From assembly GCA_002786025.1 (NCBI GenBank), contig NHNW01000010.1:806001-870000 (forward strand): DNA of 64,000 bases. The letters are read 5' to 3'. Shown here one piece after another: positions 36,199 to 49,076 of the stretch. Origin of the DNA: Zasmidium citrigriseum. Taxonomy: Eukaryota; Ascomycota; Dothideomycetes; Mycosphaerellales; Mycosphaerellaceae. Within the stretch, counting starts at the first letter, position 1; the number at the start of each line of letters is the position of its first letter. The notes under the pieces are model-generated. The model saw only the letters and a list, made by a program, of their open reading frames with translations, made no database searches and was not told where the DNA came from. Both the position numbers and the translations under genes were made by a program.

Positions 36199-37365
36199 TG
36201 TGTCATGGAGGCCGTGGACCGTAAGGAATGAGGATGAATGCGGGAAGGGTAAATAGAAGGATGGGGTATCATGAGTGAAAAGTGAAGGATGACATTGAAG
36301 GCAAGAAAGTCAGTAGCGCCTACCGTTTGGTCGCTAAGTCCGTCGATCGGTCCTTAGCCATGTGGGCGCCCTGCCATGCAGAAGGGCGCCGACTTTCCGA
36401 ACCCATGTTGATGAAAAAGGTGCTTTGTTGTCCCTCATGGCGTGGCTTGCGGGCTCGGGCGGCATTCGACACTCCGGGGAAAACAACATTTGCAGATGTT
36501 CTTGAGCGTCTCGCACTTTCGGTAGTCATGAGTGCCGTGGTAGAGCAAGACAAGCTTCATGGAGAAGGTCGGCCTCCACAATTCGGCATCGTTTGGCTGA
36601 ATTCCGTTCACTTGATTGGGGGAAGAACGTCCTTACCGGCCGAAGTTCGACCGTGTGTGCAACGCTACTCTTCTTACCTCCGAGTGTGCCTTAACTCGGC
36701 GTTAAGCTTCGAACAATCAATTAACACATAGGTCAAGTCTACGTGTATGTCGATGTGCCATACTTACGATCAGATTGGAGATCATACTGTGACAGCCCGT
36801 CCCGTACGATCGACGTCAGAATCCGTCTGTGAAGATCCTGGCATTGAAAATGACAACGATGTTGATTGTTGCAAGCCGACTGCTTAAGACCGAGCGGTTC
36901 GCGAATCGAAACGACATTCTGGCTGAGGAAAGAGATGTTGGCAGATTTGCAAGAGGTGAAGTTGAATTTGACTTCCGCATTTGACTGGCGAATGAGTGAG
37001 ATGTCAGCGACAAGGCTCGCGCAACGATAGCCTGACTCAGACAAGGATGGAACGACATCTAGGGCAACCTGGACTCTGCTGCTTGTCCAACATTTGGCAT
37101 ACAGGGGACGACTTTGCGCAATCGAATGCCCAAATGCATTGACTTGGAAGTTTTCAATCATCTAAGGGCTAGGAAGCATTCCTCATATCTCCAGGGAGCA
37201 AGTTTTCGCATCAATGAGGATTGATGTCGAGGCCGTGATGATTTCTCTTCGATATTCCAAAAGGGGAGGTGAGAAATCTTGGACATCGCGGTGACCAATC
37301 AAGGAAGATCATTCGAATCGCAGTTCGTCCCAGTCGTCGGTGAATCGTCGTCGAATCGCCATTTT
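36199..37365. other. Intergenic, promoter of the DHA1 transporter
   Basis: 1.17 kb. ORFs 36282-36731 (+, 149 codons) and 37161-36739 (-, 140 codons) are present but show no domain, signal peptide or splice context. I see no repeats. Confidence 0.45.
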
Positions 37366-38409
37366 TCATCCCATACATTCAGTCGTACATCGCTCACAAC
37401 TACATTCAAATCCCCAGACATCTTTTAGCCTTTTCCGACGTTCAGTGACATTCATATCCTTTTCATCGCCTCCCAGATAGGATATGCAACATTCTTCGCC
37501 GGCAGCAATGTCTTCTCCAGCTGTGAACTGCCAACTCCTTCCAACTCTTCGTTTTCTCAGATTGGGCCTGCATGAGTGGTTAAAGTAGCTAGCAGAAGGA
37601 TACACCGCGTAGCCCATGTACTCTTCACTATCTTCGCCTCCAGAGCGGATGCCAAACGCATTGTGGTTGTCTGCCTGGACCATTATCCTGCAAAGATCCG
37701 GGGTAAGCCAGTGGAGCAGCTCAAGGGGCAGGATAGAGATGAGTTGGAGATAGCTATTGCAGCTGGCCTCCAAGTCCTTCCTGGTCTTGTACGGTTGCTC
37801 GTCCATGGCAAGGCTGAGCACCTCGGAATGCCACCTTCCAGGCTCCTGACGTTGGAAGAGCACACCGCATAAGATGTAAGAGAGAGTATCATAGTCGATA
37901 GTTTCCCCCATCTTTCTCATGACGGCCTGAACCGCCTTCCGGACTGTCTTCGACTGAGGCGCCGTAGATTCGCGACACATACGGAGTATCTTTGCATGCC
38001 TCTCCGCCTCTTGCCAGGCCACGTCTATTTCGTCGCGTTCAGGCTTCGGCCCATCACCCATCCACTCGTCGGCATTGGTACCTTTTCCCTTTGCTCTTGA
38101 AAATGTTGCAAGACACTGCCATGCTTGCACACCAACCTCGCCGTGCTCTTTCACCCAATTATCCTGGCACTCGTCCGAACAGAACACTTTGGCGGTCGCA
38201 TTGTCGCGTACGGGCAGCGTTCGGCCGCGGTCCCAAGTGAAACAAAATGCACAGGTCTCCCGGCTATAAATCTTGAAGATGACATGAAAAGCAGGTGGCC
38301 CGCTCTCGTGGATCACCGTCTCTGCCGGCACATTGCAGCGGGCTATGACGCCTCTGCCAGCATTCGGGATGTCCTGGACGACGAAGAGCTCCGAAACGGG
38401 AGGACTCAT
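37366..38409 (-). CDS. SET-domain protein with zinc-binding insert
   Basis: Single-exon 347-aa protein. The SET domain starts near residue 5 (DIPNAGRGVIARCNVPAETVI, the SET-I start). It is interrupted by a Cys-rich insert (C53, C56, C77, C81), a MYND-like position seen in SMYD/SET5-type proteins. It continues to the catalytic YFNHSCRPNLRKRR (N277-C280), with Tyr311 in CCISYLG and a post-SET zinc cluster ECSCERC (C336, C338, C341). All AdoMet- and lysine-channel motifs are present, so an active protein lysine methyltransferase is plausible; the substrate is unknown. It is divergent from the giant gene at 39175. Confidence 0.88.
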   Translation of the reverse strand: MSPPVSELFVVQDIPNAGRGVIARCNVPAETVIHESGPPAFHVIFKIYSRETCAFCFTWDRGRTLPVRDNATAKVFCSDECQDNWVKEHGEVGVQAWQCLATFSRAKGKGTNADEWMGDGPKPERDEIDVAWQEAERHAKILRMCRESTAPQSKTVRKAVQAVMRKMGETIDYDTLSYILCGVLFQRQEPGRWHSEVLSLAMDEQPYKTRKDLEASCNSYLQLISILPLELLHWLTPDLCRIMVQADNHNAFGIRSGGEDSEEYMGYAVYPSASYFNHSCRPNLRKRRVGRSWQFTAGEDIAAGEECCISYLGGDEKDMNVTERRKRLKDVWGFECSCERCTTECMG

Positions 38410-39174
38410 GGTCGACGGGCATCATCCTCGCCCGCTCGAGGCGCGTCTGAAGGTCAGCAAAGACGCACGGACCAGGGCGGTGATGACAGAGACCAGACGG
38501 TACACCTCACTCCATCTCCATCTCCATCCCTTTGCTCTTGCCACTCCCTATCACCACCGTGCTCACCGTGGAGGCCGCATGCCACGGCCCCATCCCTTCA
38601 ACAAGCCTTCTGTCGGCTAACCGAGCCCCGAAATGTCTCGAACATGCGATCTCCCGCCCGCCACGTGCATTTGGGGAGCTGGAATGCACCTCTGGCAACA
38701 AGCAACACCTAGAAGCAGTATCGAAATAGCGGCAGGACTTCCATGGGGACTGCCAGAATTGAAGTGCCGAAACCCCAATTGTCCCGGAGTAATGGATGCT
38801 TCTGGCCTGATGCACGCTTGATGCCTCCTTCCGCCCTCGACCTATACCTTTCTCGACGTGTATCGAACTTCCGCTTCAACAGCACGCATGTTCGACGATC
38901 AAAACAAAAATCCTTGCCACAATGGAGCATACCACTCCTGCCTCCTAGCTGCTTCGTCTGGATTCATCATGAGGCGAATTCCAGCGCAATGGTAGCGGCT
39001 TGGAGTGAAATGACTGGAATGCAAACCGTGTTGTGGACGTGTTGATCCCAATGGCGACGGTCTCGATTCCTGCGCCGCGCCGCATCTTCACCTACAAACC
39101 CCCTTCTCTTCTCGATTCCTTCGCTTCTGCCAGAAAGTACCCATCCACCCACACTCGCTTACCTTTGCGGAAGG
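38410..39174. promoter_or_regulatory. Divergent intergenic region, SET gene / giant wall-protein gene
   Basis: 765 bp between start codons on opposite strands, so it must hold both promoters. The ORFs here (38125-38712 + and others) overlap on both strands and run into the SET gene, so I take them as shadows. A pyrimidine-rich stretch lies within the last about 80 bp before the ATG at 39175. No distinct element can be named. Confidence 0.4.
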
Positions 39175-42100
39175 ATGGTGCGTTTCTCTTCGCACGTCGG
39201 CAAGCTTGCTGGCGCTGCACTCACGCTCGTTACTCTCACAAAAGCACAATACGCTACGCAAACATGGTCTGGGCCGGCGCCAACATGCACCAATTCCCTG
39301 ACAGGAGGGGCAGTCAACGGCACCTATGTTGATCCGACGTTTGGCCTGTCATGGCAAGTCAATTGCGGACAAGACACGCTCGGTGCTGGGTATTACGCCA
39401 CAGGAGGAACCAACGGACAAGGAGTTGCAGCTTGTTTCAAAGGTTGCGCCAAGAGACCTAACTGCGTTGGATTTTACTATGCAGGCCGAGTCGACTCTGC
39501 CAGTGAGTCAATGTGGAGCATGGATTGTTGATTCTCCGCTGACTTGCGCCTTCACTAATCTAGCGACCGGGTCTGGAGTCTGCTACTGTAAGTTGTGTCA
39601 ACCAGTGATTGTCAGTATTGTAGAGCTGACCATGATCAAGACAAGACGAACCCCTTGCCATACTTTGTCCCAGATACGCCCTATTCATACAACGATCAAT
39701 ATGCCAACAACCTGCATTACGCTGGTGTTGCCTTGCTCAACCCTGGATACCGGAGCTTCGCCGTATGTTCTTCGAGTATTGGATATTCGCAAAGTAGGGC
39801 TGACCGTTCTAATAGTGTCCGATGTACAACCAAACCCAATTCAATGATGCATCTGGCAACGTCTGGCAGGTGAGAACTCGCTGATATGGCCTAAGATGTG
39901 ACTCTGAATGACTCTCTCAAGGTTAATTGTGGTGGCCACTACCCTGGTGCTCCGCCTGATTCACTCATGGTTGGCAACATGAATGACTGCCTGAATTCTT
40001 GCAATTCAGCAACTGCGCCTGGCGCATCGTGTACGGCCGTAGAGTATGCGTTGACCACGTTCGAACACATCAACCCTGCGTCAACTACACTTGCAACGTG
40101 TTGGGTACGTGTCTCTCTTGGGATTGCTAACATTAGGGATATGCTAATGCTTACCTTGCGCAGAGATATTCCCAAACAATGACCACGGGGACTGTGTACG
40201 ATGCGAATTATGGATATGCTATCAGGATTGGATCGTCCGCCACGGTCCCCGTCACATATTCACCGCCGTATTACACCAGAGGGGTGTCGACAGTGACTGC
40301 CACGGGCGCCGTGGGAAGCACCGCAACTTCAGGTCAGTCCAATTCTCTCTCGACTTCTGCAAGTTCACCTGCAGCCGCATCTTCCGCCTGTCTGTCTCAA
40401 GACCCTGTGCCAAGTCCACCAGCTGGTCCTTCGTCATGCCCAGCAGGAGCCAACTACACCGTCACGAGTGCTTGCGGGAACACATACTACATCTACTGCG
40501 GCTACGACACATCTGCCACGGATTTGGCCAGTCAACCAGCCGTCAACAGCATCACTGCCTGCATACAAGCATGCGATTCCAACTCTCGATGTCAAGCTGC
40601 CACCTACCAGAGTGGAAGATGCTACTGGAAGACAAGTTACCAGAGGTTGAGCACCTCCACCAACTCCATCAACGTGGCCATCGTCCGTTACATCCCACCC
40701 AATCCAAACTATGCCGTGCCACCAGCGGCTGGCAGTACCAACACTTCCAGTGGTTGTGGTCAAGCATTACCGGCAGGTTTGACACCGGACGGGTCCAGTG
40801 TCTACTACAGCTTGATTGCCCCTGATGGCAAGAATCGCACCTACAAGGTTCACATTCCACGGTTCTACGACATCAACCGTGCCTCACCCCTCATCTTCGG
40901 GTTCCCGGGCAATGACGACACAGCTTCCGGCATCGAGAGTATGACGGGTTTCAACGACGGGACTCTGAACCCCTACGGCATTGCAGTTTACGTCGATGGC
41001 TGGAATCGAGGTTTTCAGTCAAATCCCGATTGGGCGACTGGTGCCAACTACGCCGACGACTTGGGATTCATGAGACAGCTCATTGACACCATGACCTCGT
41101 CTTTCTGCGTTGATACTGGACGCATCTGGGCTACCGGACACAGCAACGGAGGGGGCTTCAGCAATTATCTTGCTTGCGATCCGGAAATGAGCTCGAAGAT
41201 TTCCGTCTTCAGTGCAAGCTGCGGAGCGTTCTACACCAACTTCACATCCGGGAATGCAGCCACTGTCGACCCCGTCAACACGGTCACCCAACCATTGTGT
41301 TCGCCCAGCCGAAATAATGTTCCTTTCCTGGAATTCCACGGCACCAATGATGGCACCATCAGCTACAACGGCGGCGTACGCAGAGGCTATCTCCTACCCA
41401 CGATCCCTCGCTGGATCACCGCATGGGCCATTAGGTCAGGCTACAGCTCGACCGCCGCTACCTCTACTCCCGTCAATGGAGTCACTATGTACCGATACGG
41501 AGGCAGCAACTCTCTCGGCGTCCTCACGCAGTACACGCTCAATGGCTGGACTCACAACTGGCCATCGGACTCTGGAGGTGCCCAGCTGGATGCGGCACCT
41601 CTGGTCATGCAATTCTTCTACGACCAGACCAACTACAGCAGGTTGGTGGCCGAGCCATCATCGACCTCTTCTGTTTCTTCTAGTTCTTCAGGTATCGCAA
41701 GCATACTAACATCTCTCACAGGATCAAGCACCATCACTGGTACAGGTTCTAGCGCTGGGGCATCCACAGGTAGCGGCAGCAGTTCAGGTTCCAGTACCGC
41801 ATCCACTAGCCAGGCGCTGAGCTCGGCACGCCCGAGCTTTGTCTGCCCTGGCACGAACGGTATCGTCGTTGACCAGAATGGCATTTACTACGATGCCCGC
41901 TGCGGTGGGATCTTCAGTGGTCAGGACTTGTTCACCTCCGGAAGTGGATTGAACATGAACGACTGCTTCTACCTGTGCGATGTCAGACCGACTTGTGTCG
42001 GCTTCCAGTTCGCCTCTGGTCCCGGAATCTGCTACATCAAGGTAAGTGTTCCAAGGCCAACTGCTTGGATGAGTCTGACACTAAAGTAGAGCACTTTCAC

Positions 42101-45100
42101 TGGCTGGAGTGTCAGCAGCACCAACCCGAATGCGTTCGGTGCTCAGAGATACAATGGGCCTCCGACCCAGACGGCGACCACACTCACGGTCCCTCAGTCA
42201 GCAGGGTCAAGCTCATCTGTCACAGTATCCGCCTCCTCGTTGTCAACGACGGGTAGTGGCCTTGGCTTGTCTTCTAGCAGCACTACGTCCACGTCTACCA
42301 CCCGGCCACTCAGCACAGTCGCACCAAGTTATAGCTGCCCTTCAGTCAATGGCACAGTTGTCGCTGACCAGAACGGCATCTACTATGAAGTACGCTGCGG
42401 CTACTATGATGTGCAAGGCGTTGGTCTTGGCAGCCGTGGCCCTGACATCATGAGCTTCAATGAGTGCTTCTATATCTGCGACTCGACTGCCGGGTGTGTG
42501 GCGTGGTCGTACGCAAACCAATACTGCTACTTGACGGTAGGAAAACTTACCCTGTACTGGATTCTCATCTGACCATTTTGCAGTCGAACCAAGCTTACTA
42601 CCCAGTCTGGCGGGCTTCGGACAACGCGAACTTAGTGGCTGCTATCCAATACACCGGTGTCATCACCACCACAACTTCTTCGACGAGAACGACGAGCTCG
42701 TCTCCCACGAGCTCGTCAGTGGTGATTACTTCCAGTTCTGCCAGCTCATCTGTGACAACCGCCACAGTGGGCAGCTCAACTGGAAGTTCAACTGGTACGT
42801 CTTCAAGCAGCACCATAACGGGTTCTTCGTCAACCCTCAGCACCCTTTCTTCTTCAACTTTGACCACTTCCCAAAGCTCTAGCGCTTCTGGGTCAAGTTT
42901 GTCATCTTCTACTCCAGGAGGTTCCACCTCCTCTTCGGGATCATCGATTTCCACCTCTGGATCTTCAAGCGTCACGTCGTCTACTTCGACGACGAGTACG
43001 GCAACAACAAGCACTGCAACGACAAGCACTGGAGCAAGCAGCACTGGAACGAGCAGTATGGCAACGAGCAGCACAGCAACGAGCAGCACAGCAACGAGCA
43101 GCACAGCGACATCCAGCTCGCCGTCCAGCTCTGCATCGTCGACTGCAACGACTAATACAGGCACGTCAAGCTCGCTATCAAGCTCGTCTTCAAGCCCATC
43201 ATCGTCAAGTGCAACGAGCGGTACAGGCACGTCAAGCTCGTTGTTAGCAAGCTCGTCCTCAAGTCCGTCCTCAAGTCCGCCCTCGAGCCCAATATCATCA
43301 AGTGCAACGACAAGTACTGGAACGACAGGCATTGCCACATCGAGTTCAGTTTCGAGTTCAGCATCATCATCTGGGACGACGAGCACTGCCACGTCAAGCT
43401 CGTTCTCAAGCTCTTTGTCGAGCTCAGCATCCTCAAGTGCAACGAGTGCTACCGGTACAACCAGTACAGGTGCGAGCAGTACAGGCACGTCTCGCTCCTC
43501 ATTAAGCTCGGCATCGTCGACGGCGACGAGCGTCACTACGATGATAAGCTCTTCGCCGTCAAGCTCGACATTATCAAGTGCAACAACCAGCTCTTCGCCC
43601 ACGTCTTCCAGTATCAGCATTTCGAGCATCAGTAGTTCGGCTTTATCGACTGGAGTGACCAGCTCCTCTTCATCCAGTCCAACTGCCAGCGCGAGTACGT
43701 CTGTCAGCACGTCGAGCTCGATCTCCGTTCCAACGACTTCATCCACGGCATCGTCATCATCGCCTACGTCCAGCCCAAGCACGTCAAGTTCAGGGATCGG
43801 GGCATCCAGCACTGCATCGAGTACGAGTTCAGTCCTGAGCACTTCCAGTCTCTCAAGCAGTACATTGAGCTCGAGCTTCTCGTCCACGCTCTCTATGTCG
43901 TCTGTCGTCCCGAGTTCGTCCAGCACCATATCGAGCTCTTCGGCATCGCCATCGCCGCCAAGCACGAGCAGCTCAAGTAGCTTGTCTACCGCCAGCACGC
44001 TGACAACTCTTACAACGTCTTCCACGCTTGCCACTTCCAGCTCAAGTACCTTTGGAACGTCCAGCTCGAGTACTTTGCCGACGACATCAAATTCAGGGAC
44101 ATCTAGCTCTCTCAGTTCGTCATCAAGCACACTGTCGAGCCCCACGACTTCTTCGTCAACGGCCGCTACTTCCAGCGCTTCCAGTACCAGCAGCACGTCC
44201 AGCTTGTCATCCACAGGTGGAACATCGAGTTCCCAATCCTCGTCTGGAAGCTCATCTTTCCAGACGACCACCCTACCGACATCGTCGACGCTCACATCAT
44301 CCTCATCTTCCTCATCTCCGTCAAGTACTAACAGTGTGTCTACTATAGTCTCGTCTTCAACTGGTATGTCTACCAGTTCTTCAGGAGTCTCCACTTCGAG
44401 CTCCCGTTCCTCTACCGGAACGACAACAACTTCTTCGAGCGCGACGACGTCCAGTTTCTCGTCAATTGCCTCAAGCAGCTCTTCTTCAACGGTGCCAAGC
44501 TCCTCGTCGCCAAGCACAAGCAGCACAAGCAGTACAAGCTCTAGTGCCAGCTCTAGTGCCAGCTCCAGTGCCAATTCTAGCAGCTCATCCAGCGGAGTAT
44601 CAACCTCGTCGTCGCTCTCTTCGTCGACCTCGTCCCCATCTTCAACTGGAAGCTCTACAGCAACTACCAGCGCGAGTTCGAGCCCGAGCACCAGCTCACT
44701 GAGTTCTTCGACCTCAGTAGCCTCGACACCCACGGGATCTTCGACACCCGGAAGCAGCTCTTCATCGGCAATGACGTCTACGGCATCTTCTTCGCCAGTA
44801 TCATCGACAGCATCATCGACAGCATCATCGACAGCACTCTCCTCTACAGGATCATCGACGGTGCCTTCTTCCACAGGATCTTCGACTGTATCGACTTCTT
44901 CGAGTCCTTCAATGTCTAGTCCTTCGTCGACCGCTTCGTCTTCGCCGAGCTCTTCCATGACCACATCGACACTCTCCAGCACTGGAGCGAGTTCAAGCTC
45001 AAGCCCAAGCTCTACATCCAGTGCCGGAAGCACATCATCAAGTGTTTCCTCGAGTACGGTGTCGTCGATCCCTGGGTTTTCGACGACGATCACCTCGTCT

Positions 45101-48100
45101 TCTTCTACTCGAAGCTCAAGCTCTTCGTCCCCAAGCATTTCAAGTGGCTTCTCTTCATCCACTTTTACTGCTGGCGGATCGTCGACTCCTTCAACTTCGA
45201 GCATTGTTCCTACATCTTCCCCATCATCTTCCTCGCTAACGTCTTCCTCCGTGATAGGTTCTCCATCCAGCAGCGTGTCAAGCAGTACGAGTAGCTCAAT
45301 GGGCGCTTCGTCCACTGTCGCATCGCCATCATCGACGACCAGTCTTTCCATTAGCAGCGCGAGACCACCTTTCAGCTGCCCAGCCGTCAACGGTACCAAC
45401 GTCCTTGACGCTTACGGCGTGGTCTATGAAATGCGCTGCGACTGGGACATCCAAGGTGGCCGCCAATACAATGCGACCCAAGTCGCCGAAGGCACCTTCA
45501 ACGACTGCTACAATTACTGCGATGCTGACCCTGCTTGTCTTGGTTTCACGTACTTGGAATTCTACTGTTACTTCAAGGTTGGTCTACGAATGAGGAGATT
45601 CGAGCTTGAGCTGACAATCCATAGGGTTCCGATAATGGAAACAATCCTTACTTCCAAGGTCCTGGTCCGGCTAATGTGATTGCTGCCATGAAACGGGGAG
45701 GTACTTACAACCCCAACGGCGGAATTGGTGCGAGCTCGTCCAGTCTCCCAGGCGTGTCCACAACTGCTGCGGTCTCGACTTCTAGCTCTTCGCCAGCTGT
45801 GGTCTCCTCCAGCACGTCGTCTTCCGTGGTTCTGGTGCCGTCTTCATCGCCAGGCGTGAGCTCAAGCCCGTCCTCATCTATGGCTATGTCTTCATCTACA
45901 CCAATGTCTTCATCGCCTGGCATGAGCTCTTCGAGCAGCATGGGCATGTCTTCCTCGACACCTGGCGTGAGCTCCTCAGTCGTGCCCTCCTTGAGCGATG
46001 TGCAACCTACTCCATCGTCTCCGGCGGTCACCAGCTCAGTGGCTCCACCCACGCCCAGCGTCTCCAGCACATCTAGCTCCACTTCACGAACGTCGTACAC
46101 CTGGACATACATGACTGGAGTGACATTTGCCATCACACGTACTACGACCACGACCACAGGCACGGACACTGAGACTCCAACACAGCCACCTACGTCGTAC
46201 CCAGCACCTCCAGCTTGCGCTCAGCCGACCGATCTCTGCGCGCCCAACCAGGCCGAGTTTGGCACCAACACTTGCTCTTCTGGCGAGGGTCAGGCGTACG
46301 CTGTCAACTGTGGTATCGCCTATGTCGGTACTGAGGTCAATGAGAGCTCCGTCAACTATCCACCGCGTAGGCAGCACAAGCGCTTCACGTTCGAGGCACC
46401 AGACTTCCAATACTGCCAGGACACTTGCGATCTTTCGCCGCCCTGCCAGTATGTCAATTACGACTCCACCAGCGGTAACTGCACGCTACTCAGTGAAGTC
46501 ACCGGATACACATACAGCCCCGGCGCCATCACCGCCGAGCAAGTGCCCAATCCACCACCGCCAGAGCCAGAGGTCGTGACGACAACCACGACCACGTCTT
46601 CATCGGCTACAGCTCCTACAGGCTCGTTCATTCCAGCCTTAGACGCCCGATGTAATCGAGATAACGGGACCTACATTCTGGACAACTGTGCAGTTGGCTA
46701 TGTCCTTGGCTGTGGTCTTGACACACTCCCTGGCGGCAATGACTATTACGAGGTTCCCAACTTCAATGCGTGCTTCGAACTCTGCTCGAGCGACACTGGA
46801 GGACCATGCTCTGCGTTCACCTACGTCACCTACAACAACTTCTGTTACCTCAAGCGCGGTGGCGATGTCATCTTCCGCTGGGCCCCGGAGACGAGTCCGC
46901 TCATTGGTGCTATTCAGCTGCAGTACTACAGCAATGGTAGCCCAGATCCAACCTCTACCAGCCGCGTGTGTACGGTGCCGTCGACAACGGCGACGAGCTC
47001 GACCGCCAGCAGCTCGTCTTCCTCGTCAGCTGCAAGCAGCGTGTCCAGCTCCATCGCATCCTCAACCGAGTCCTCTGCCTCATCGACCATGTCATCGAGC
47101 ATGTCGAGCATGACCAGCTCCATGGAAGAGATGTCTTCGTCGACCACATCTTCGGCAACATGGACCACGAGCCTTGCCGTCAGCACGCAGACACCTCCTT
47201 TCAGCTGCCCTGCAGTCGATCAAGCTACCGTTGCCGATTCGTACGGAGTCATTTACGACACCAGGTGCGACTACACGATCGATGGAGCCAACATCGATCA
47301 AACCCGGGTCGACGGAGACTTCAACGACTGTTTCCAACTCTGCGATGCGAACGAAGAATGTACGGGCTTCACGTACTTGGCCAACTTCTGTTACTTCAAG
47401 GTAAGCATGATGAAGCGAATATTTTTTGGTCAAGTGCTAACATGTTGCAGGGCTCTACTCTCGAGTTCAACAGACCTGACATGAATGTTTTCGCTGCTAT
47501 TCGCCGAGGCGGTTCTTACAACCCATCCGGCACCAGCTCCTCGTCCATGGCTATGAGTACATCTAGCTCATCCGCGGCCGGCATCACGACAAGCACACCA
47601 GGCGTTACATCCTCCAGCTCTGGCTCGATCGGTTCCAGCGTGTCTACTACTTCAAGTAGCAGCTCTTCCCCGATGTCCAGCAGCATGTCCTCGAGTGCCG
47701 TGTCGAGCGCTGCCAGCAGTGCATCGAGCGTACTCAGCAGCATGACGAGCAGCATGAGCAGCGCAATGTCGAGTATGTCGAGCTCTATGTCAGACATGTC
47801 AAGCAGTATGACTAGCAGCATGCCACTTTCCATGTCGAGCAGCATGTCTAGCGCTATGTCAAGCATGTCCAGCAGTATGTCGGATATGTCTTCCAGCATG
47901 TCTTCGATGTCCAGCATGGCGAGCGAATCGATGTCCAGTAGCAGCATGATGGGCGCATCGACATCTTCGCCTACGAGCAGCAGCATCGCTACCAGCTCCG
48001 CCTCTGGATCTGCCGGCCAAGTTTCCAGCCTTACGATGTCCAGCGCTGCCTCATCCACCGTGCTGCCATCGACGTCTGAGTCTGCGGTCTCGACCAGCAC

Positions 48101-49076
48101 TGTCATTGTCTCGCCCTACCCTCCAGGAGAGACATCTTCGACCACGAGCAGCAGCATGGCTTCTGGATCGAGTGCCATGTCGTCTTCTGCCGTTGGCTCA
48201 TCATCGTCGGCGGGTGGCGTCTCCAGCGTTCCTACCAGCGTTGGAAGCTCAGCTGGCAGCTCTTCGCCAGGAGCTCCTACAACGGCGGCGACGTCTGGGT
48301 CTGCCATCACGAGTGGAAGTGTGCCAGTATCGCCAGCGACCTCAGGATCCTCGTCTGGCGGACCACCAGTCTCTCCCCCACCAGGCGGATCCTCTACACC
48401 AACAGGCCAGACATCGATGCCTACGATGCCAAGCGGCTACTTCAACACCTCTTCCTCAGCAGGTGCTTCGCAGTCCGCCCCGGCATCTCAATCCTCCCAA
48501 TCCAGCGGCGGCCAGACCGGACCCGGTGGTGTCTCCACGACTCCAGGCGCAACGACCCCTGGCAGCTCAGGAGGCATCACCACCGGCCCAACACCCACAG
48601 GCGGCAGCGCCACGAGCGGCTCCTCAGTCCCCACGCCTCTCGTCAGCGTATGCCCGGCCTACGACGGCCAGAACTTCACCAACCCATCCGGCGGCACGTA
48701 CGAAGTCGAGTGCGACTCCTCGTACACAGGTACTCGCATCACCGCTCTCAAGGCCCGCCAAGCCTCGTACGCTCCCAACCAGGCCTCGTGCATGGCAACT
48801 TGCAATGCTAATGATGCTTGCGTGGCGATCAACATCACTCCAACCGGATGCGAGTACCTCAGTTCCATCTCCGGCATGAGCAGCGAGCCTGGTACCATCG
48901 CCCTGCTCAAGGTCGATGCCGAGCCTGTGCCGAGCGGTGGAGTCATTACGGTCACTGTGTGTGCGGCTACGAGGACGACTACCATCCTGACGACTGCGAC
49001 GATCACGACGTGTGCAGCCAACCGATCTTGCCCGGCTTCGTCGGCGAGACCGACGATGTATGGAAGGGATCTTTGA
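39175..49076 (+). CDS. Giant secreted apple-domain / CE1-esterase / Ser-Thr-rich protein
   Basis: Ten exons: 39175-39502, 39564-39587, 39641-39762, 39816-39869, 39922-40104, 40164-42041, 42090-42536, 42584-45577, 45625-47400 and 47451-49076. All phases fit and the product is 3143 aa. Order: signal peptide (LAGAALTLVTLTKA); three N-terminal apple/PAN-like Cys modules; a CE1-type (feruloyl esterase / LpqC-like) domain at about 435-720 with GHSNGGG (S564), D633 and H701; then seven more apple-like modules (CxxxNGxxVxDxxGxxYxxRC ... DCxxxCDxxxxCxGFxY ... CYxK) alternating with Ser/Thr tracts, the largest about 900 residues. The design suggests a cell-wall or matrix esterase on a mucin-like stalk. 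No GPI signal or C-terminal membrane segment. It could be two genes, but every junction stays in frame. Confidence 0.85.
42660..45345 (+). repeat. Ser/Thr-rich low-complexity tract in the giant gene
   Basis: About 900 codons of almost only Ser, Thr, Ala and Pro with no Cys. It is built from degenerate short units (TCSAGC-like codon pairs, for example ACGAGCAGCACAGCA repeated near 43068-43105). Mucin-like O-glycosylation is expected, making a stiff extended stalk. Such tracts expand and contract by slippage, so length should vary between strains. The codon pattern leaves the opposite strand free of stops for 933 codons. Confidence 0.9.
47560..47945 (+). repeat. Met-Ser periodic tract in the giant gene
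   Basis: Exon 10 encodes a run of SSMSSSMSDMSSS-type repeats, with Met every 3-5 residues inside Ser. It differs clearly from the Thr/Ala-rich tract upstream. Nucleotide units of the ATGTCNAGCAGT type recur. It flanks the last two apple-like modules. The role is unknown; slippage-prone. Confidence 0.8.

Noticed and set aside
41691..41720. Possible intron GTATCG...CTAAC...CACAG in exon 6
   Set aside because: Only 30 nt, too short for a fungal intron, and in frame; kept as coding.
43010..43110. Regular short repeats resembling a CRISPR-like array
   Set aside because: They are codon-level slippage repeats inside a coding tract of a eukaryote, without distinct spacers.
42598..45399. 933-codon open frame antisense to the giant gene
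   Set aside because: It is the mirror of the Ser-rich tract: TCN/AGC/ACN codons read backwards give Glu/Asp/Leu/Val/Thr codons without stops. The sense strand has Cys modules, signal peptide and matching introns; the antisense product is pure low complexity.
48106..48879. 257-codon shifted frame inside the giant gene
   Set aside because: Out of frame with the apple module and tract on the same strand; Pro/Arg/Gln-rich translation typical of a shifted Ser-rich repeat.
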